Positions 1-11,500 of a stretch of DNA of 64,000 bases are shown here, piece by piece. The notes under the pieces were generated by a model. That model was not told where the DNA came from, made no database searches, and was given only the letters and a program-made list of their open reading frames with translations. The DNA comes from Albugo candida. Lineage: Eukaryota > Oomycota > Peronosporomycetes > Albuginales. A program made the translations under genes and the position numbers. Each line of letters starts with the position of its first letter. Position 1 is the first letter of the stretch. Location of the stretch: NCBI GenBank assembly GCA_040437565.1, contig JBDOQK010000022.1, positions 310,001-374,000 on the forward strand, in the 5' to 3' direction.

Positions 1-863
1 TCCGATATCAACAAAACGTATAGCTCGCTTGTTATTTCATGTTCATGAGCGAAGCTGGTATCGTCGACCAGCACTGCTATTCCAGATGATTCAAGCGCCA
101 TGCAACGAAGGCATCTCGTGCGTAACTTGAGGGTAGTGCTAGCCAGAAAGCATCTTGTCGACACATGTTGTGTCTCATATATAAATGGGATCATGACATC
201 GAATGGCACTTCAGCTGCATTGAATTTCAAAGTTGCCCCAGAAAATGGACTGAAATGACGCATGTACAATTTTCTGGCAAGATTAGAACAAGTACCGTAA
301 CGAAATTCATACTGTTGTCCCCTACACACCCCCGATTCCGAACACGGTGCAAAAATGTCTCTCTGGTGTGTGTATAGCACATGCAAATATTGTTCGTTTT
401 CGTTCTTGGCTATCAGTTGAAATTTTTGAATGGTATGAGAGCCGCTAACCATTCTAAGACAGGTTCCGCATTCAAAACTAGTTTGCACATCTGTGAGAAC
501 GCACACTGCTTCTGATAATCCTAGCATGTCTGCAGCAATTGTATTGTCGGTGATCTTCGTGTTTTCCATTGTGATGAAGCCGCATGTAAGATCACTCTGA
601 CAATCAAGCTTGGCTCTCATGAAAGAAGCAGAATAACCAGACGCGTGGAAGTGTACTGTTGTTGTTAATGATTTGGGGTCGTCCGTAGGAGGTGAAGCAA
701 GCGAAAGTCGATCCATTCCGGCAATATCTGTCAGACAGGACTGGCACTTGCCCAGATCACTATTGTGGGTGAGTGTCGCGGTGATTTGTATTTGATCGTT
801 GGCGTCAGTGACCGTATTTAGCAGCCACACAACGGAAAAGAAGAGCCAATTTTGTCGGAACAT
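1..863 (-). CDS. CCG-class secreted effector candidate, C-terminus beyond the window (CCG copy 1)
   Basis: Reading the minus strand from the ATG at 861-863, the frame stays open for 287 codons to the window edge, so this is the N-terminal half of a gene of about 550-620 codons. It opens with a signal peptide (MFRQNWLFFSVVWLLNTVTDA, shown only as residues 1-20 MFRQNWLFFSVVWLLNTVTD plus A21). Three motifs of the family are visible: C40-x2-C43-x5-G49 (CQSCLTDIAG), a second CX2CX5G (CGTCLRMVSG, near residue 130) and a CX2CX6G form (CLRCMALESSG, near residue 250). Spacing matches the two complete copies at 19.5 and 50 kb. The CX2CX5G motif is the hallmark of Albugo CCG effectors, thought to be secreted and delivered to plant cells; that role is by family, not shown here. 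No break is seen in the visible part. Confidence 0.82.
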   Translation of the reverse strand, partial: MFRQNWLFFSVVWLLNTVTDANDQIQITATLTHNSDLGKCQSCLTDIAGMDRLSLASPPTDDPKSLTTTVHFHASGYSASFMRAKLDCQSDLTCGFITMENTKITDNTIAADMLGLSEAVCVLTDVQTSFECGTCLRMVSGSHTIQKFQLIAKNENEQYLHVLYTHQRDIFAPCSESGVCRGQQYEFRYGTCSNLARKLYMRHFSPFSGATLKFNAAEVPFDVMIPFIYETQHVSTRCFLASTTLKLRTRCLRCMALESSGIAVLVDDTSFAHEHEITSELYVLLIS

Positions 864-2411
864 GACCAGACAATTTGAAAATGAGAAATGAACTCAATCT
901 TTACGTAAAACAATTTCGATAGGGTTCATCCAGACCAGCCATTTTTCCTAGAAAAAAGTATTGTACTTTATATTATCCGTTGAAAGAAGAGGTGATCCCT
1001 ATCATCCCTAGTTTCCCGCGCATGAGAAAAAAGTAGCTTTATTGGTCGTTAGTTGTGACCAGAAATCTTTATTAACCAATAGAATGGAGAGATGAAAGAA
1101 GCGTTCTTCGAAGCTGCATTCTGTCGTATCAAACGATACATGAAACGGGATTTATACTCCGATAGCTGCTCTCTACAGTTATATTGACTTTTCAAGCTGT
1201 GCAGGCATTACGCAAAGAAAAAGATGCATCTAGTGAAAGTAATGGAAGTCATGTGAAAAAAATCGAATGTGGAATGAGCATAATTGAATGTTGTGATATG
1301 AACGAATTGAAATTGCTGCAGATGACAATCGCACGAGATAGTAGCCAGTAACAATATGAATCAGTTAGGGCTGGATGTGCTATTCCACAGGTACAGAATC
1401 GAACAATGTCTTTTTTATCTGCTTTTTTTGTTAGAGATATCCGCTTACTTTATAACCTCCGATTGTATATATGTAAAAGTTCCGGGCAACGCCAATATCA
1501 CTAAAATTCGTTTTGTATTGCACCTATCGACTTAATTTTGTTCCGGCATGGACGTTTGGATAGACTAATGAGGAAGGAGTGGCGATTCTTATACGGTAGA
1601 AGAGTGTAGATTAATGAAATAAAATCAACCACGCGCTTTCCTCTGCCGAGCAACACGCACAAAGAGGGTGTTATACTTCCTAGTCGTTACAACAATCCGA
1701 GCTACTTATTGCTTCTCAACTGACTACTGCGTTCAATTGGACGGAGAAGCATTTCTCGTTGGTTCAAAAGTAAAACGGTCATTGAAATCTTTTATTTATC
1801 ATCAACCGCATACTCTAGGCCTTCAAGTAGTTCTGGTTTATTTCATACGTGGATTATGTATGTTCCTGCACCACTAGTGTCAAGCCTGACCTACAACATT
1901 GTATTTTATGTTTTTGTGTTGGTGCTTATACAAAGTCTCAGATGCATCGTAGTGTGCTACATATCTCTCTCTACGATTTGAGGAAGCCATCATTACCTTC
2001 ACTTACCTAGTAGGACGCGACCAGAGGTATGTAACGTAGGTACAGTGCAAAGAGCACATTATAATGCGGATGACTCATGAATAAAAAGTATCGAGTCTAA
2101 GTACGGCTCAGTCGAGTCATTTCAATCCATTTTTGTGTTCTAGATCATTCATGACATAACAGAACCGATCACGCAATGAGGTCAGATAAAACATATCTTA
2201 ATTCTTCGAAGCCTGCATAAGGTGACGTTTCATTCCAGTAGCAATTCAATGCCGCATCAGCTCGCAGACACTCAGAGGTACCCCGGACACATATATACAA
2301 CGTCATTTTGGATAGTCCAATGAAAAATATGATCAACCGAGAAAGTATGCCAAAAAGTGAGTTGAGCAATGGTGGGTAAGAGAAGAAGGGGGGCAAAACT
2401 GAATTGCAATG
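864..2411. other. Non-coding upstream region of CCG copy 1
   Basis: No convincing coding region. The first ~180 bp form the probable promoter and 5' leader of CCG copy 1. A block at 1038-1085 is shared with other CCG copies (listed separately). The rest is AT-rich with short chance reading frames only. Confidence 0.5.
1038..1085 (-). promoter_or_regulatory. Shared upstream block with inverted CCAAT-like motifs (CCG copy 1)
   Basis: In the sense of the gene (minus strand) the block reads ATTGGTTAATA, about 20 bases, then AACGACCAAT, so an ATTGG and a CCAAT face each other. It lies about 175-220 bp before the ATG. Similar paired motifs occur before the intact copy at 50 kb (52040-52100) and in the displaced upstream region of the 42 kb copy (47419-47470). 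Conservation outside the coding region suggests a promoter element, but it could simply be part of the duplicated unit. Confidence 0.4.
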
Positions 2412-2461
2412 GTCTTGTCTAGCTGGACGCTTTCCGCTAGTTTACTCTATCAGCTGTAGCA

Positions 2462-2876
2462 GAGGGTTCCGTACCCAGCTCACTCGGTTAAGCACTTGAG
2501 CGCACGGACCCCCTGCAGGAGGTCGTTAGTTCTATTCCCGGCAGTGTGGGCAGCGGTTTGAGCCCACCCAAGCAATAAGCTTGGAAAATATCTGCCTCCC
2601 TAGGTTTGAAGTCAGACTTAAGTGATATTCACACGGTCAGGGNNNNNNNNNNNNNNNNNNNNNNNNNNNNNNNNNNNNNNNNNNNNNNNNNNNNNNNNNN
2701 NNNNNNNNNNNNNNNNNNNNNNNNNNNNNNNNNNNNNNNNNNAATAAGCTTGGAAAATATCTGCCTCCCTAGGTTTGAAGTCAGACTTAAGTGATATTCA
2801 CACGGTCAGGGACTCATGATAGGATAAGGAAGGTAGTTAACAAACCGGATAAACAGTGTAATGAAATCCTTGACAA
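2462..2876 (+). mobile_element. tRNA-derived SINE with 16-bp target site duplication
   Basis: The insert is flanked by a perfect 16-bp direct repeat, TCTATCAGCTGTAGCA, at 2446-2461 and 2877-2892. Its head looks like a tRNA: CAGCTCACTCGGTTAAGC (2477-2494) resembles an A box and GTTCTATTCCCGG, about 50 bases later, a B box, so RNA polymerase III could have transcribed it. The tail ends in TTGACAA rather than a clear poly-A. The stretch contains a 100-N gap with a 69-bp artefactual repeat, so the real length is about 246 bp plus whatever the gap hides. The target is the CCG-downstream module, whose uninterrupted form is seen at 61 kb, confirming an insertion. Confidence 0.72.
2574..2811. repeat. 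Assembly gap (100 N, 2643-2742) with 69-bp identical flanks
   Basis: The 69 bases at 2574-2642 are repeated without change at 2743-2811, directly after the N run. This is the pattern of two contigs that overlap but were not merged, so the repeat is probably not biological. Confidence 0.85.
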
Positions 2877-2990
2877 TCTATCAGCTGTAGCATTGTAGAA
2901 TACCGTGAGCATGAGCCTTGCGTCAGATTATTTAGACCTGTGGAGTCTTGCATATCGATACTGAGTCAGTAGATCGAGAATAGAAGAGGT

Positions 2991-4696
2991 AGCTTTGTTA
3001 CGTGGACCTTTTTGGCTTGATAATAGAAAATCGTGGTTTCAAAGTGGATTTAAATGAGTGCTTCCATAACAGTAAAAATATATAGTTATGATCGATAAAG
3101 GCATCGCAACAACGGGAACGCTTTCACGATTAGCATCGGTAACCAAGTGGGTGGTATATGATTGTAATAAAAGGTACATATGCGATTATAGTCGAATTTT
3201 AAGCTTACCGAAGGCTGTTGATGCAAGAAAACAAGCTCAAAACCATATCTACGAGCTAAAAGATTTTGATCAAAGCGAGCGAGCATTTCCCCAGATGAGT
3301 TTCTTCTTTTTTTCTATGCCTCTTGATCTTCGTCCTCCCCAGAATCTTGCTAACTTCATTTGCATCATTATTTGCAAGAAAGTATCTTTCTCTACTCATA
3401 TTTGATCAAACAGATCGTTTGCTAATCTCGAGTAGCGGTCAATGATGTACAAATCTTTGCTCACACCAGAACAATGGTACGTACTGAGTAGCAAAAGCGC
3501 GTAATTTCGAAATCCCCCAGCAAACAGATATTCTGTGTGTCTGGAAAATGTATGATGAAAGCTTTATGCATGGAATTGAACCAAGCAATAACATTGAGAA
3601 GAAGACATTTGACAGAGCACGAGCCCTGACTAATTTTTTCGATAGAGATAGCAGAATACCATTCTAAACATTAAGCTCACACATTGGTGGCCCGGAATAG
3701 TGCCGGAATCTGTCAGGAACACTCTAAGCCTTAGTGTAGTCGTGTTGGGTAGTCGCGATGTATCGGGAACAGCTTCTTCCAGGAAATCGTGCTGCTACTG
3801 TGTAGCATATCTTGACTCGAAAACCCTACCAGTTTGACATTGCAGATATGTATTATTCATTTAGGAGCGCAGTTAACTCGTTTCGATATTGTTGGCCACA
3901 TAACCGCCTCGGATTTTGCTGATTTGTATCTCTCCTTATCCTCTTCTTATCGATACTTCTGATTCTTCCACCTTGCTCTCAATTATTTACAATTATAAGA
4001 CCTAACGCGAGCTTCTTGACTACAAAGTTTTTTGCGTTGGTCCAAGACGCACAAGCTCGTCTCTGCGTTGTAATTGTACGTCATGTTGGCATCTTCGCCT
4101 TGGAAATGCGACCATTAAGAAGAATTTGGACTTACTTCAAATGTGAGTCTACTATGGGATGGAGTTCACGTCGATATTTAGAGCAGTGCTACGGTGCCTA
4201 CAATTTGCACACGCAACAAAAGAGTTTTTTTTACAGAAATGGAAGCGTTGGACTCTCTATGTCGTTGCCCACATTGATTGTTGTGTTCGTGAATCAAAAT
4301 CAAGTAGTAAGCTTGCACTTGTGGTTGTTTGGACGTATGTGACCGTTTGTAGCGTTTAAAGCAAAAATCAACNNNNNNNNNNNNNNNNNNNNNNNNNNNN
4401 NNNNNNNNNNNNNNNNNNNNNNNNNNNNNNNNNNNNNNNNNNNNNNNNNNNNNNNNNNNNNNNNNNNNNNNNAGTTCACGTCGATATTTAGAGCAGTGCT
4501 ACGGTGCCTACAATTTGCACACGCAACAAAAGAGTTTTTTTTACAGAAATGGAAGCGTTGGACTCTCTATGTCGTTGCCCACATTGATTGTTGTGTTCGT
4601 GAATCAAAATCAAGTAGTAAGCTTGCACTTGTGGTTGTTTGGACGTATGTGACCGTTTGTAGCGTTTAAAGCAAAAATCAACATGATAATAAATCA
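2991..4696. other. Region without a recognisable gene
   Basis: Open frames of 105 codons (3088-3405) and 108 codons (4016-4342) exist but show no family features, no signal peptide and no conserved motif. I regard them as chance. A 100-N gap (4373-4472) with repeated flanks lies in the right part. Confidence 0.5.
4163..4682. repeat. Assembly gap (100 N, 4373-4472) with 210-bp identical flanks
   Basis: Bases 4163-4372 recur exactly as 4473-4682 right after the N run. This points to unmerged contig ends rather than a true tandem duplication. Confidence 0.85.
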
Positions 4697-4984
4697 GGTG
4701 TATTGATATCCCGACAGCTTTTTTGTTTAATTACAGCATGTCTAGTTAAATTATCACTCTCACAACTTTTTCTTTTTTACTAAATACAATTTTTTTTACA
4801 TTTCTAACTAATTACATCCATACACACCCTAAATTGTTGCTCCGACAACTTCAATCGAGACTTATTTGTTATTGGCTAATACACAGATGTTTCAAGTGTG
4901 ATAGGCTAATACATATGACAATTTCCATTTGACACATATTTTTATTTTTAGCGCTGCCTAGGAGATTGCAATATGCTTCCCCCA

Positions 4985-7080
4985 CCAGTACATCAAACCT
5001 ACAACACATTTGAAGAGCTCTTCAAAGGCTGTACAAGAGTTTGCATTCATTGAAGGCTATGCGTTGGCTATAAAGAGCTTTACCAAAAATCTGCGATACT
5101 ACATTAAGTGTGGCGTAGAAAGGACATACGATACAAAGCAAGATTGGAGCACAAAATTTCAACTCTACTGATACAAAGTAGAACAGGACAAATATTACAC
5201 AGGAGGATCAACAGCGCCAAACTGCCACCAAGTTGATTGACTGCCCGTTTTTGCTCTACGTCACAATACATAAACGTGATTCAACATGGAGATTGCTTGT
5301 ACAAAATGGTCAACATAACCATGGAAAATCAAAAGATATTTCTGGGCATTTAATAGCACGAAAGCTTACTATTAATGCAAAAACAACGATTCGAAGGTGC
5401 CTTCAATCTGGAACTAGACCTAGCGAGGCGAGAAAAGCTCTTGAACTGCAAGATTCATCAAATAGAGCTAGCATGAGGGACATTTACAATGAAAATGTAA
5501 AGTCGTGAATTAGCCTTAGAAATTTGTGTACTTACATATGTTAGAATTTGATTTTATTCTAATCATTTCACTTTCCTGGTTAAGATGCGAAATCAGTCCC
5601 TCAATGGTAGAACGCAAAATTGCAGCACTACTTGAGGAACTCAAGGAAGTCCATTACATCTCTTCAACCCAATGCAGCAATGACAACAATCTGACGCACC
5701 TTTTTTTTGCCAATCAAACGTCCATAAGTTGACGCGACGCTTTCCTTCTGTTTTGTTCTTAAACTGCACATACAAGACAAACAATTAGAAAATGTCCCTG
5801 CTCCATGCTGTTGGGTTTACTTGCCTAAATTGAATATTCTCATCATCCTTTACATTCCTGCCGAAGGAGCATCAGGAGGACTACATATGGGCACTAAAGC
5901 AGGACAAAAGTATCTATATTGGGGTATCATCTCCGAAGGTCATCATCACAGATCGCGAGCTTGCGCTAGAAAGGGCTGTCTAGGAAGTTTTTTCATCAAG
6001 CAAGCATCTCCTTTGTCGTTGGCATATTGAAAAAATGTGGTGGCAAACTGTTAGGGAAATTTTGGCACTTTAAAGAATTTGATGATTTTATGAGTGATTG
6101 GTCCCATCTAAGCAATGTTTCTCATGAAAAACACAGATTTATTAGTATCTAATTACAAGTTGCAGAACAGCAGAATTCCTGACACTCTTCCCATCTCGTA
6201 GTAAAATATGAAAATAAAGTATGAATCAAAGCCAAATCAATTGTTTTACTTGGAAGAGACATGGCTTTTGCACAAGGAACGATTTGTTACAGCACGGACA
6301 CAGTTTTACCTATACTTCGGGAAATTAACACATCGCAAGACGAAGGAGCACACTCCACAATCAAAAGATGGTTAAAGGTCTCAACAATGGATTTGCGAGA
6401 TGTAAGAGCCAAGTTAGCTAATTGTCTACAACAGCACGAGAGGGAGTTTCGTACAGCAGTTGCAGCAACAGAAACTCGAGTTCATCTCGATCTGAATGAC
6501 AGCATATATGATGGTGTAGTGTGTTAGGTGTCTCCCTTTTCTCTGATAAAAATAATAGATGATATCAAGGAGGGCTTAGCTGGCAAAAGGGCAGGAACTT
6601 GCACGCATGCTTTCGAAAGAATTCATGGTCTGCCGTGCTGGCACTACTTTCCAAAAAAAATCGATAATGACTAAACCCTCTTACCATCCGTCCTCCACCC
6701 ACAATGGCACCTTTCTTTAGTAATCACATCAACAGTCTCAGAGGATGCTAAGAAGATTCAAAGACTGATATTGTAGAATGTCGAAAAATTGTGCAGCAAC
6801 TTGAGACAACTTATCACGGCTTTAACTCCAGTGAACAAAAGGAAACGAAAGCTCAACTTATGCAGATGACAACCCAGAGATCAAGAGCACCAAATTCCCT
6901 CTGTACTATACTTAAGCAGCGGGGAAGACCAGTAGGAGCAAAGCAGCCTCTTCAGAATGAAGCTTCCGTGAAACGAGATTATCAGCATTTGAACATCAGA
7001 CACAGGGGAAATGCCGGTGCAGCAATTGCGGGAAAATCGGTCGTAACAAGCGATCTTGCAGAATTACGGTCATATGCTTA
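4985..7080 (+). pseudogene. MULE transposase remnant
   Basis: Pieces of one transposase lie in order in different frames. At 5010-5170 is an N-terminal stretch with EFAFIEGYALAIKSFTKNLR. At 5235-5505 is the FAR1-like DNA-binding part (CPFLLYVT..DSTWRLLVQN..HNHG). At 5933-5975 is IITDRELALERA, which holds a catalytic Asp region of the MULE DDE core, and at 6005-6037 LCRWHIEKN, both typical of the family. At 6330-6400 is GAHSTIKRWLKVSTMDLRDV. At 6594-6650 is a SWIM-like motif, CTHAF..IHGLPCWHYF. At 7005-7060 is a CSNCGKIGRNKRSC zinc knuckle. At least four frame changes and several stops separate them, so the enzyme is dead. Family membership is firm; exact boundaries are not. Confidence 0.78.
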
Positions 7081-7375
7081 GATTCTGGACAAGCTTTGGT
7101 AAATAATTAGATATTTTGCCTTTACAGATTTTTTTCATCATACATTTTATTTTTGGCCGTTATTGTAGATTAACTTTTGCATCTTTACGACGCATTATAG
7201 CTCAACAAACTGGCAATGAATCTTCTATCAATGGTGAGTGTTTAGCTCAGCAAAAGTTTTTTATATTACTAGAATTAGCCTTAGACGTGAATTGCTTCTG
7301 TTAGCTAGAAATGTGGACGTGTTTATTTTTCAAAAAAGTTGTGGGAGTGATAATTTAAGGAGACATGACGTATTC

Positions 7376-7561
7376 TAAATAAAAATATATGTAATTTAAA
7401 GAAAAAGTTGTCGGGATATCAATACCCATTATTTATTGTTTCAAAAAAGTTGTGGGATTGATAAATCAAGTAGGCATTGTGTAATTTCAAATGAAAAATA
7501 AAAATGCAATTTAAAAAAAGTTGTCGGGATATCAAAAAAATTTGTCGGGATTTCAATACCC
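7376..7561 (-). repeat. Right terminal inverted repeat of the MULE, doubled
   Basis: Two successive copies of the terminal sequence, each with GTTGTGGGA...GTTGTCGGGATATC, face the single left terminal repeat at 4697-4790. The same doubled arrangement is found at 44166-44395 in a non-autonomous relative. Confidence 0.7.
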
Positions 7562-7757
7562 TAAATTAAAATATATACCAAGGATGTGTATCATACGTAC
7601 TAATATACACATGGCTGAGATCATAACGCGAAAACCCAGTGTTAGATGAAAATCCTCCTATCAACAATGCAATATATAGTAAACATCACAAAGCATAGAA
7701 TTATGCGTCCCTTATTGAACAGATCCTAAGAATGGGACGAAAATGGCTGTACATTCG

Positions 7758-8034
7758 TGTTGGACGATACCGTTTTCTGACAGGTCGTCAACTGCAAGCA
7801 CCGTTACAAGTAAAGTACGACCTCTCTTGAACGGATGTCTGGTGACAACATGACAGATGGTACGAGGAGAGACTGTCACCAGGTGAGACCAGACGGATTG
7901 ATGTGAACCGTCACATGTTCATGCTTGTAAGCCGTTGCACAAGCATGTTGTAGTGCTGACAAAAAAATTAACTCTGAACGTATTTATTTTTGCTTCTACC
8001 TCTATTGCAACATGTGCGTTTATAATACTTTTAA
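7758..8034 (+). repeat. 5' LTR of the copia element
   Basis: Begins TGTTGGACGATACCG and aligns along its length with 14142-14425 and 15576-15873. The right boundary is approximate. Confidence 0.75.
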
Positions 8035-11000
8035 GAGGTGATGAGTCCACAGAACCGTGTTGGTCGCACAGCTCAACTAGATACACCCGCTGTGGTGGTC
8101 GCTGGACGTGTCCTGACCGTGGCACAACAATTGGAAGAAATGTCGGCAGTGCCAGCGTCGGCACTGGACAAGATCTCGTCATACTTGGTGACTTGTCGGA
8201 GCGGATGTGGAAGATGGAATTCTTTATCAGGACGGTCAAGCCAACCAAGATCAAAAGGACTCTCAAGAGTCAGAAAGTTTGGATCAATTTCGGGTTCAGT
8301 GGCAGGTAATGACCTGCAAACTTTGAGGCGTACCCCTCATCCCCAACGCTCGCCAAATGTCTCCCCGGCCACATACTTTAGATCCTTACGAGCAGCTTAC
8401 GCTAAGCTTATGATTGACCAACTGGTTCAGGTGGATAGCAGCTATGGATTAATTTGGAGACAAAGTCTGGCCTTCATGGGAAGGGTGCACTTGCAGGAAT
8501 GTACCCAGGTATTCGTATACCAGCTCCTGCTTATTATCAACTTGTGTAGGTACACGAACGTATAACGAATGGTAAGCAGCAATAATTGACGGTGCAACAC
8601 TTTGGCGGAAAGGAAGTCTACCATGGACTTGGTAGTATGTTCATTGAATAGGGCTGTGCGAGAAGCTGGCTTCTGCGAGGTTCCGGTAATTTTGTTTGGC
8701 CTTAAGGCAATAACGTTGATGTTCTTGGTGAACACCTTAAAGGCATTGCACAGAAGCATTATCGTCGGCATGTAAAACTTGATGGTCTAAGAGTCAAAAT
8801 TTGGAGAATGCTATGGAAAGGTTGCTACAGATTTTCACTACCAAAAATAGCACCTGCACAGAGTATTGACTTTTTATTGCTGACAAGCCATCGCAGTGTT
8901 GTTGGACGGAAACATTTTGTGTAGCTGACGGCTGTGAGTGACGCATGCGGAGGCACGGAAACTCTTGTACTGGACACATTGCTGTATCAACATACAGCAA
9001 TGTGCACATCGATGCTGTAGGATGAAGACCTCACCATACTTGCACATTCGACGAACCTCGACCTTTGAGTACAAAATTTCGGTATAGACGCTGTAATTGT
9101 CGTCGAAACGACGAAGGAATTAAGGAAGTTTCAAAGGTCAAAAAGCGTCCTGAAGATTGAGTTTTGGAAAGGTGCCATCAATGTGGCAACACTGGTGACC
9201 TCAAGACATATTGCCTGAAGAAAGGCAAGAAAGGACAACATAAAGATTTTGATGTCAACGGTCAGCGATGTGAGTCCATATCAACCAGCGGTTGGGATTT
9301 GAAAAATGGCTTGAGCCTGTACGTCGCTGCGGCCGACTGCCAGAAAGAATGGTCCCCGCAACTTCTGACGGAGAACCCTTATGGATCATCAGACAAGAAT
9401 GCGTGATTATCCGGGTTAGGCACTTGGTATTGTAAAGACAATGCGACGTCTTGATGGTCAATGCACATCCAATTGGGGCTAAGCACTATTCCCTTCGGTA
9501 AACTGAAATGAAGAGATGCACTCTTGAATACCGTAAAGGGAGGCGCGTGATGGTTTCTAATCCTAGTTATGCAGCCATCATAAACGGTAATTGTATCAAC
9601 GATGTGTTTATTGCTTGAGTTTACAATGGTTTTAAAGTGGTCGTTTTCGTGGATTTTATTCACCAAAGAAGGCGACTATCGCAATCTGGAATGGTGATGG
9701 AGATGAACATAACCTGAGTGTTCATCATGGAAGCTTCTAACTTTTCATCGTCGTTTGGGTCATCCGTGATAGGAAAAATACCACCGCTATCTCGCTGCCC
9801 TGCCCCTGGTATAAAGTTGACGGATACTATGCGTACGAACTAGTTGGCATGCGCCCAAGACAAGCAGACGAAAAACGTACAGTCACGCAAGGACTGCGGG
9901 TCAAATTTCGCCAACCAATTTGATTCAGTGCGTCATCGTTTCGACCTAGAAAGTACCATGACTCGCCCTGATCTAGTAGTCAATTGGTCTATGGTCAACT
10001 TTATCGATCATTGATGAAGCCCTTGCCTAGTGTTGCTCGCGAAGACGAAGGATGTAAAAGCGATGGGCATTAATGATTTCGTGGTGTTCTGTGAAAAGTG
10101 GTTTAATTACCTTATAAACGCTCTACATAGAGACGGTGAACGAGAAATCAAGTCTATGAACGTGCTTTTCAAAAACACCTGGTGTCTTACGACAACTAAG
10201 TGAGAGAAAGAACCAGTCAAGGAATGGAAAAGCTGAAAAGATCCACCGCATTACCGCGCAAGAATCGACTAGATCATATTTGCATGTCGGATGAGCTATT
10301 CAACGTGCCAGTTTTCTGTCAGCTACTAGTCACACCGAATGATGACATCCATTTTTTCGCATGAACGGAGGTTGTGATGAAAAGTCCGTCAATTCAAAGA
10401 AGACCTTGCTGTTCAACTTTCTTACAAGACTTTGCTTACAGCACTATTTTATCACATCTGAGCAGTGAACGCGAAACTGGTTTGCACCTATCCGATGTGA
10501 TTTGTTGGAATCCGAATCACCGGCGTATCGGTGATATATTGAACCAAATTGTCATTTTGGTTTATTGTAAGGGTTTTGAATATGCGAAGTAATTCAGAAC
10601 AATAGCCTTTATCTAGAAGAAATACCTCAACAGCAAGAACCTGCATCTCCACTATCGACTACCACATATTCTGATCAAGGATTACCAAAGTCACAGTCGT
10701 TCCCTGTACCATCATGAACATAAAGCGCAGCATGGGTTTTATAAGTGGGCTACCCTTGTAGATTTTGGAGCGATGACGCTGAATTTGAATCCTACATCCT
10801 CAATGAGAGTCCCATCAAGGCAAATAAAGGTGCCATCTCCTCTATTGAGATGTTGACCACGACATGACCGGTCTTCAATGACAATATGTTCGTTCGCTCC
10901 CAACGAATGGTGCACCCAAACACTAAATACAAATGTTTGGGCGTGCGCGGGAACGTGGCAATCATCATCGGAAGGCCGATGAGATGAAGGGATATCGGAC

Positions 11001-11500
11001 ATATATACCAATGGAGCGTGTGATGGTAGTAACTCAGCATGATTGGAATATTGAACCCTTATCGATATTAAAGACAGTAGATTGGTTGTACAAAAGGTCA
11101 GAAGCTTGATGGAAACCATGGCAAGCACTCAACGAAATGACTATTCTGATGGGCGCGTTACCAATACCTGACACCAGTGAGAAAGTTGGTCAGACAAGGG
11201 TTGAAGGTAGCATCATTGAAGTTCAAGACGCTCTCAATACTATCATCGAATAGGACCAAGAACCTACGTCGAGTCTGTGAAGAGCACTAGCAAAGACAAG
11301 TGGTTCGTACAATGATGTGTTCTTACTCTCCACGTGTAGGTAGTAGCCTTGATTGCACCTTACGTGGATTGGTTGAGACATATCGTTTCCCTGTGTTCTG
11401 GGGGGACGTCACTGTCGGTTTCTACGTCGCAGGAAATGATTGATGAAGATATGAACACTATGAATGCAAATGATGTGTGGAGAGTGGTACTTTCACCAAT

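Larger units (their letters stand above)
2412..2990 (-). pseudogene. CCG-downstream module, orphan copy, split by a SINE
   Basis: Both flanks (2412-2461 and 2877-2985) match the module found after the CCG genes at 19.5, 42, 50 and 61.7 kb. The clearest shared stretch here is GCTACAGCTGATAGA on the minus strand, against GCTATAGCTGATCTA at 61 kb. Removing the inserted SINE and one copy of its target duplication makes the two flanks join smoothly. Here the module has no CCG gene next to it on the expected side (higher coordinates), which suggests a CCG copy was lost. No open frame of useful length remains. Function unknown. Confidence 0.45.
4697..7561 (+). mobile_element. MULE (Mutator-like) DNA transposon, decayed
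   Basis: The ends are inverted: the left begins GGTGTATTGATATCCCGACA and the right ends GTCGGGATTTCAATACCC, followed inwards by a shared CCCACAACTTTTT block. The right end carries the terminal repeat twice (7376-7430 and 7436-7561), a doubling also seen in the related element at 44.2 kb. Inside lies a degenerate transposase with the MULE/FAR1 zinc-binding start, the DDE-core motif ITDRELAL, a SWIM-type motif and a C-terminal zinc knuckle. I could not find an exact 9-bp target duplication. The element is about 2.87 kb and contains no assembly gap. Confidence 0.8.

Noticed and set aside
2477-2560. A functional tRNA gene
   Set aside because: A- and B-box-like sequences are there, but the acceptor and anticodon stems do not pair properly and the whole is bounded by a target duplication, so it is the head of a SINE.
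3086-3405. Opposed 66- and 105-codon frames as a small gene
   Set aside because: No signal peptide, motif, repeat or paralogue supports either strand.
4697-7561. Exact 9-bp target duplication for the MULE
   Set aside because: Flanks AATAAATCA and TAAATTAAA are both AT-rich but do not match; I do not claim one.
7919-8309. Overlapping frames on both strands around 8 kb as genes
   Set aside because: They cover the copia LTR and leader and show no independent coding features.
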